Shown piece by piece: positions 5,389-5,761 of a DNA stretch of 5,761 nt. A model generated the notes under the pieces. The model was not told where the DNA came from, did no database searches, and worked only from the letters and a program-made list of their open reading frames with translations. The translations under genes were made by a program, and so were the position numbers. Source of the stretch: Moraxellaceae bacterium (GTDB taxonomy: Bacteria > Pseudomonadota > Gammaproteobacteria > Pseudomonadales > Moraxellaceae). The stretch's first letter is position 1, and every line of letters starts with the position of its first letter. The stretch is taken from positions 1 through 5,761 of the forward strand of contig JAJNDL010000098.1 of the NCBI GenBank assembly GCA_021156385.1. Reading direction: 5' to 3'.

Positions 5389-5695
5389 GGGGTCCGGGTC
5401 CCTGCGGTGGCGAGAGGGGCGCCCGCCGCGCCGGGTATGGGGCGCGCAGGCGGTCTTCCGGTATTAGAAAGCGGGCCGGGCACGGCGGGAACCGCAAAGG
5501 GGGCAAGCGCGGGCAAAGTGCGGACGGAGTGCCGGCGGCCCTCTTGCCACCGGACGCCGTCAGGCGCGGCGCGCGGCCTGAGCACTTTGGTCAATGCCTT
5601 TGGCGATCACCGTCATTGTCCCGGGGGCCGGCGCGGCGCAAGGTACGGCCCATGCCCGGCGCCGGCTCGGCCCGCATTCCCTCGAGGACACTTCC
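5389..5695. other. 307-nt divergent intergenic region
   Basis: This lies between the DUF2939 gene (leftwards) and the flavin oxidoreductase gene (rightwards), so it should contain both promoters. Two relatively AT-rich patches stand out: 5460-5470, with TAATAC on the minus strand as a possible -10 for DUF2939, and 5581-5620, which has CAATG and CATTG as inverted arms (5592-5596, 5614-5618) and may be a control region for the oxidoreductase. I found no well-spaced -35/-10 pair, no RNA gene and no credible small ORF. Confidence 0.5.
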
Positions 5696-5761
5696 ATGGC
5701 CCGTGAAAGGACAGCTTCCGCCCACCACGACGTGATCGTCATTGGCGCCGGCTTCTCCGGC
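5696..5761 (+). CDS. FAD-binding oxidoreductase, probable flavin monooxygenase (3' end outside window)
   Basis: Only the first 22 codons are present. After a polar leader (MARERTASAHH) comes DVIVIGAGFSG, a classic Rossmann strand-turn-helix start with the GxGxxG dinucleotide-binding glycines at 17, 19 and 22. An N-terminal GAGFSG is typical of class B flavin monooxygenases (FMO and Baeyer-Villiger types), which use NADPH and O2 to oxygenate ketones or heteroatoms, but other FAD enzymes share it. The ATG is well supported by GAGGA (5684-5688) with a 7-nt gap. It is divergent from the DUF2939 gene. Substrate cannot be judged from this fragment. Confidence 0.8.
   Translation, partial: MARERTASAHHDVIVIGAGFSG

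Noticed and set aside
5560..5742. 60-codon minus-strand ORF across the right-hand intergenic region
   Set aside because: It overlaps the start and ribosome binding site of the oxidoreductase gene, and shows no recognisable motif.

Overview
The window looks like chromosomal DNA from a high-GC (about 70% by eye) Gram-negative bacterium, most likely a gamma- or betaproteobacterium. The basis is protein resemblance (KdpDE, an RhlE-type DEAD-box helicase, DUF2938/DUF2798/DUF2939 proteins) and strong G/C bias at third codon positions. Nothing seen fixes the genus. I saw no insertion sequence, CRISPR array, tRNA or rRNA, and composition is even, so it reads as ordinary chromosome with one interesting regulatory cassette.

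Layout. (1) 1-1539, plus strand: the 3' end of kdpD (potassium-sensing histidine kinase) followed after 3 nt by complete kdpE (its response regulator); kdpFABC would be expected off the left edge. (2) 1561-2844: a small divergent cassette. A minus-strand pair encodes DUF2938 and DUF2798 membrane proteins, and a plus-strand gene encodes a short MerR/SoxR-like regulator. The 72-bp divergent region holds a perfect 14-bp palindrome inside an 18-bp stretch that differs from the remembered E. coli soxS operator at 3 positions. It sits in a 19-bp spacer of a candidate promoter aimed at the membrane-protein genes. (3) 2893-4347, minus strand: an RhlE-like helicase with a TTG start and a basic, Pro/Ala-rich tail, convergent with the regulator across a strong GC hairpin. 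(4) 4642-5388, minus strand: a membrane-anchored or exported DUF2939 protein. (5) 5696 to the right edge, plus strand: the first 22 codons of a FAD-binding oxidoreductase, probably a flavin monooxygenase.

How the genes work together. KdpD phosphorylates KdpE, which normally activates the Kdp K+-ATPase genes at low K+ or under osmotic stress. The MerR-type protein probably distorts the DUF2938 promoter in the manner of SoxR or CueR, switching on the two membrane proteins when its Cys pair is modified or bound. It keeps only two of SoxR's four iron-sulphur cysteines, in the C-x7-C-P spacing also seen in the metal sensor CueR. This regulator-operator-DUF2938-DUF2798 unit is the best candidate here for an undescribed system; its signal and output are unknown. 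The helicase, the DUF2939 protein and the oxidoreductase appear to be independent units.
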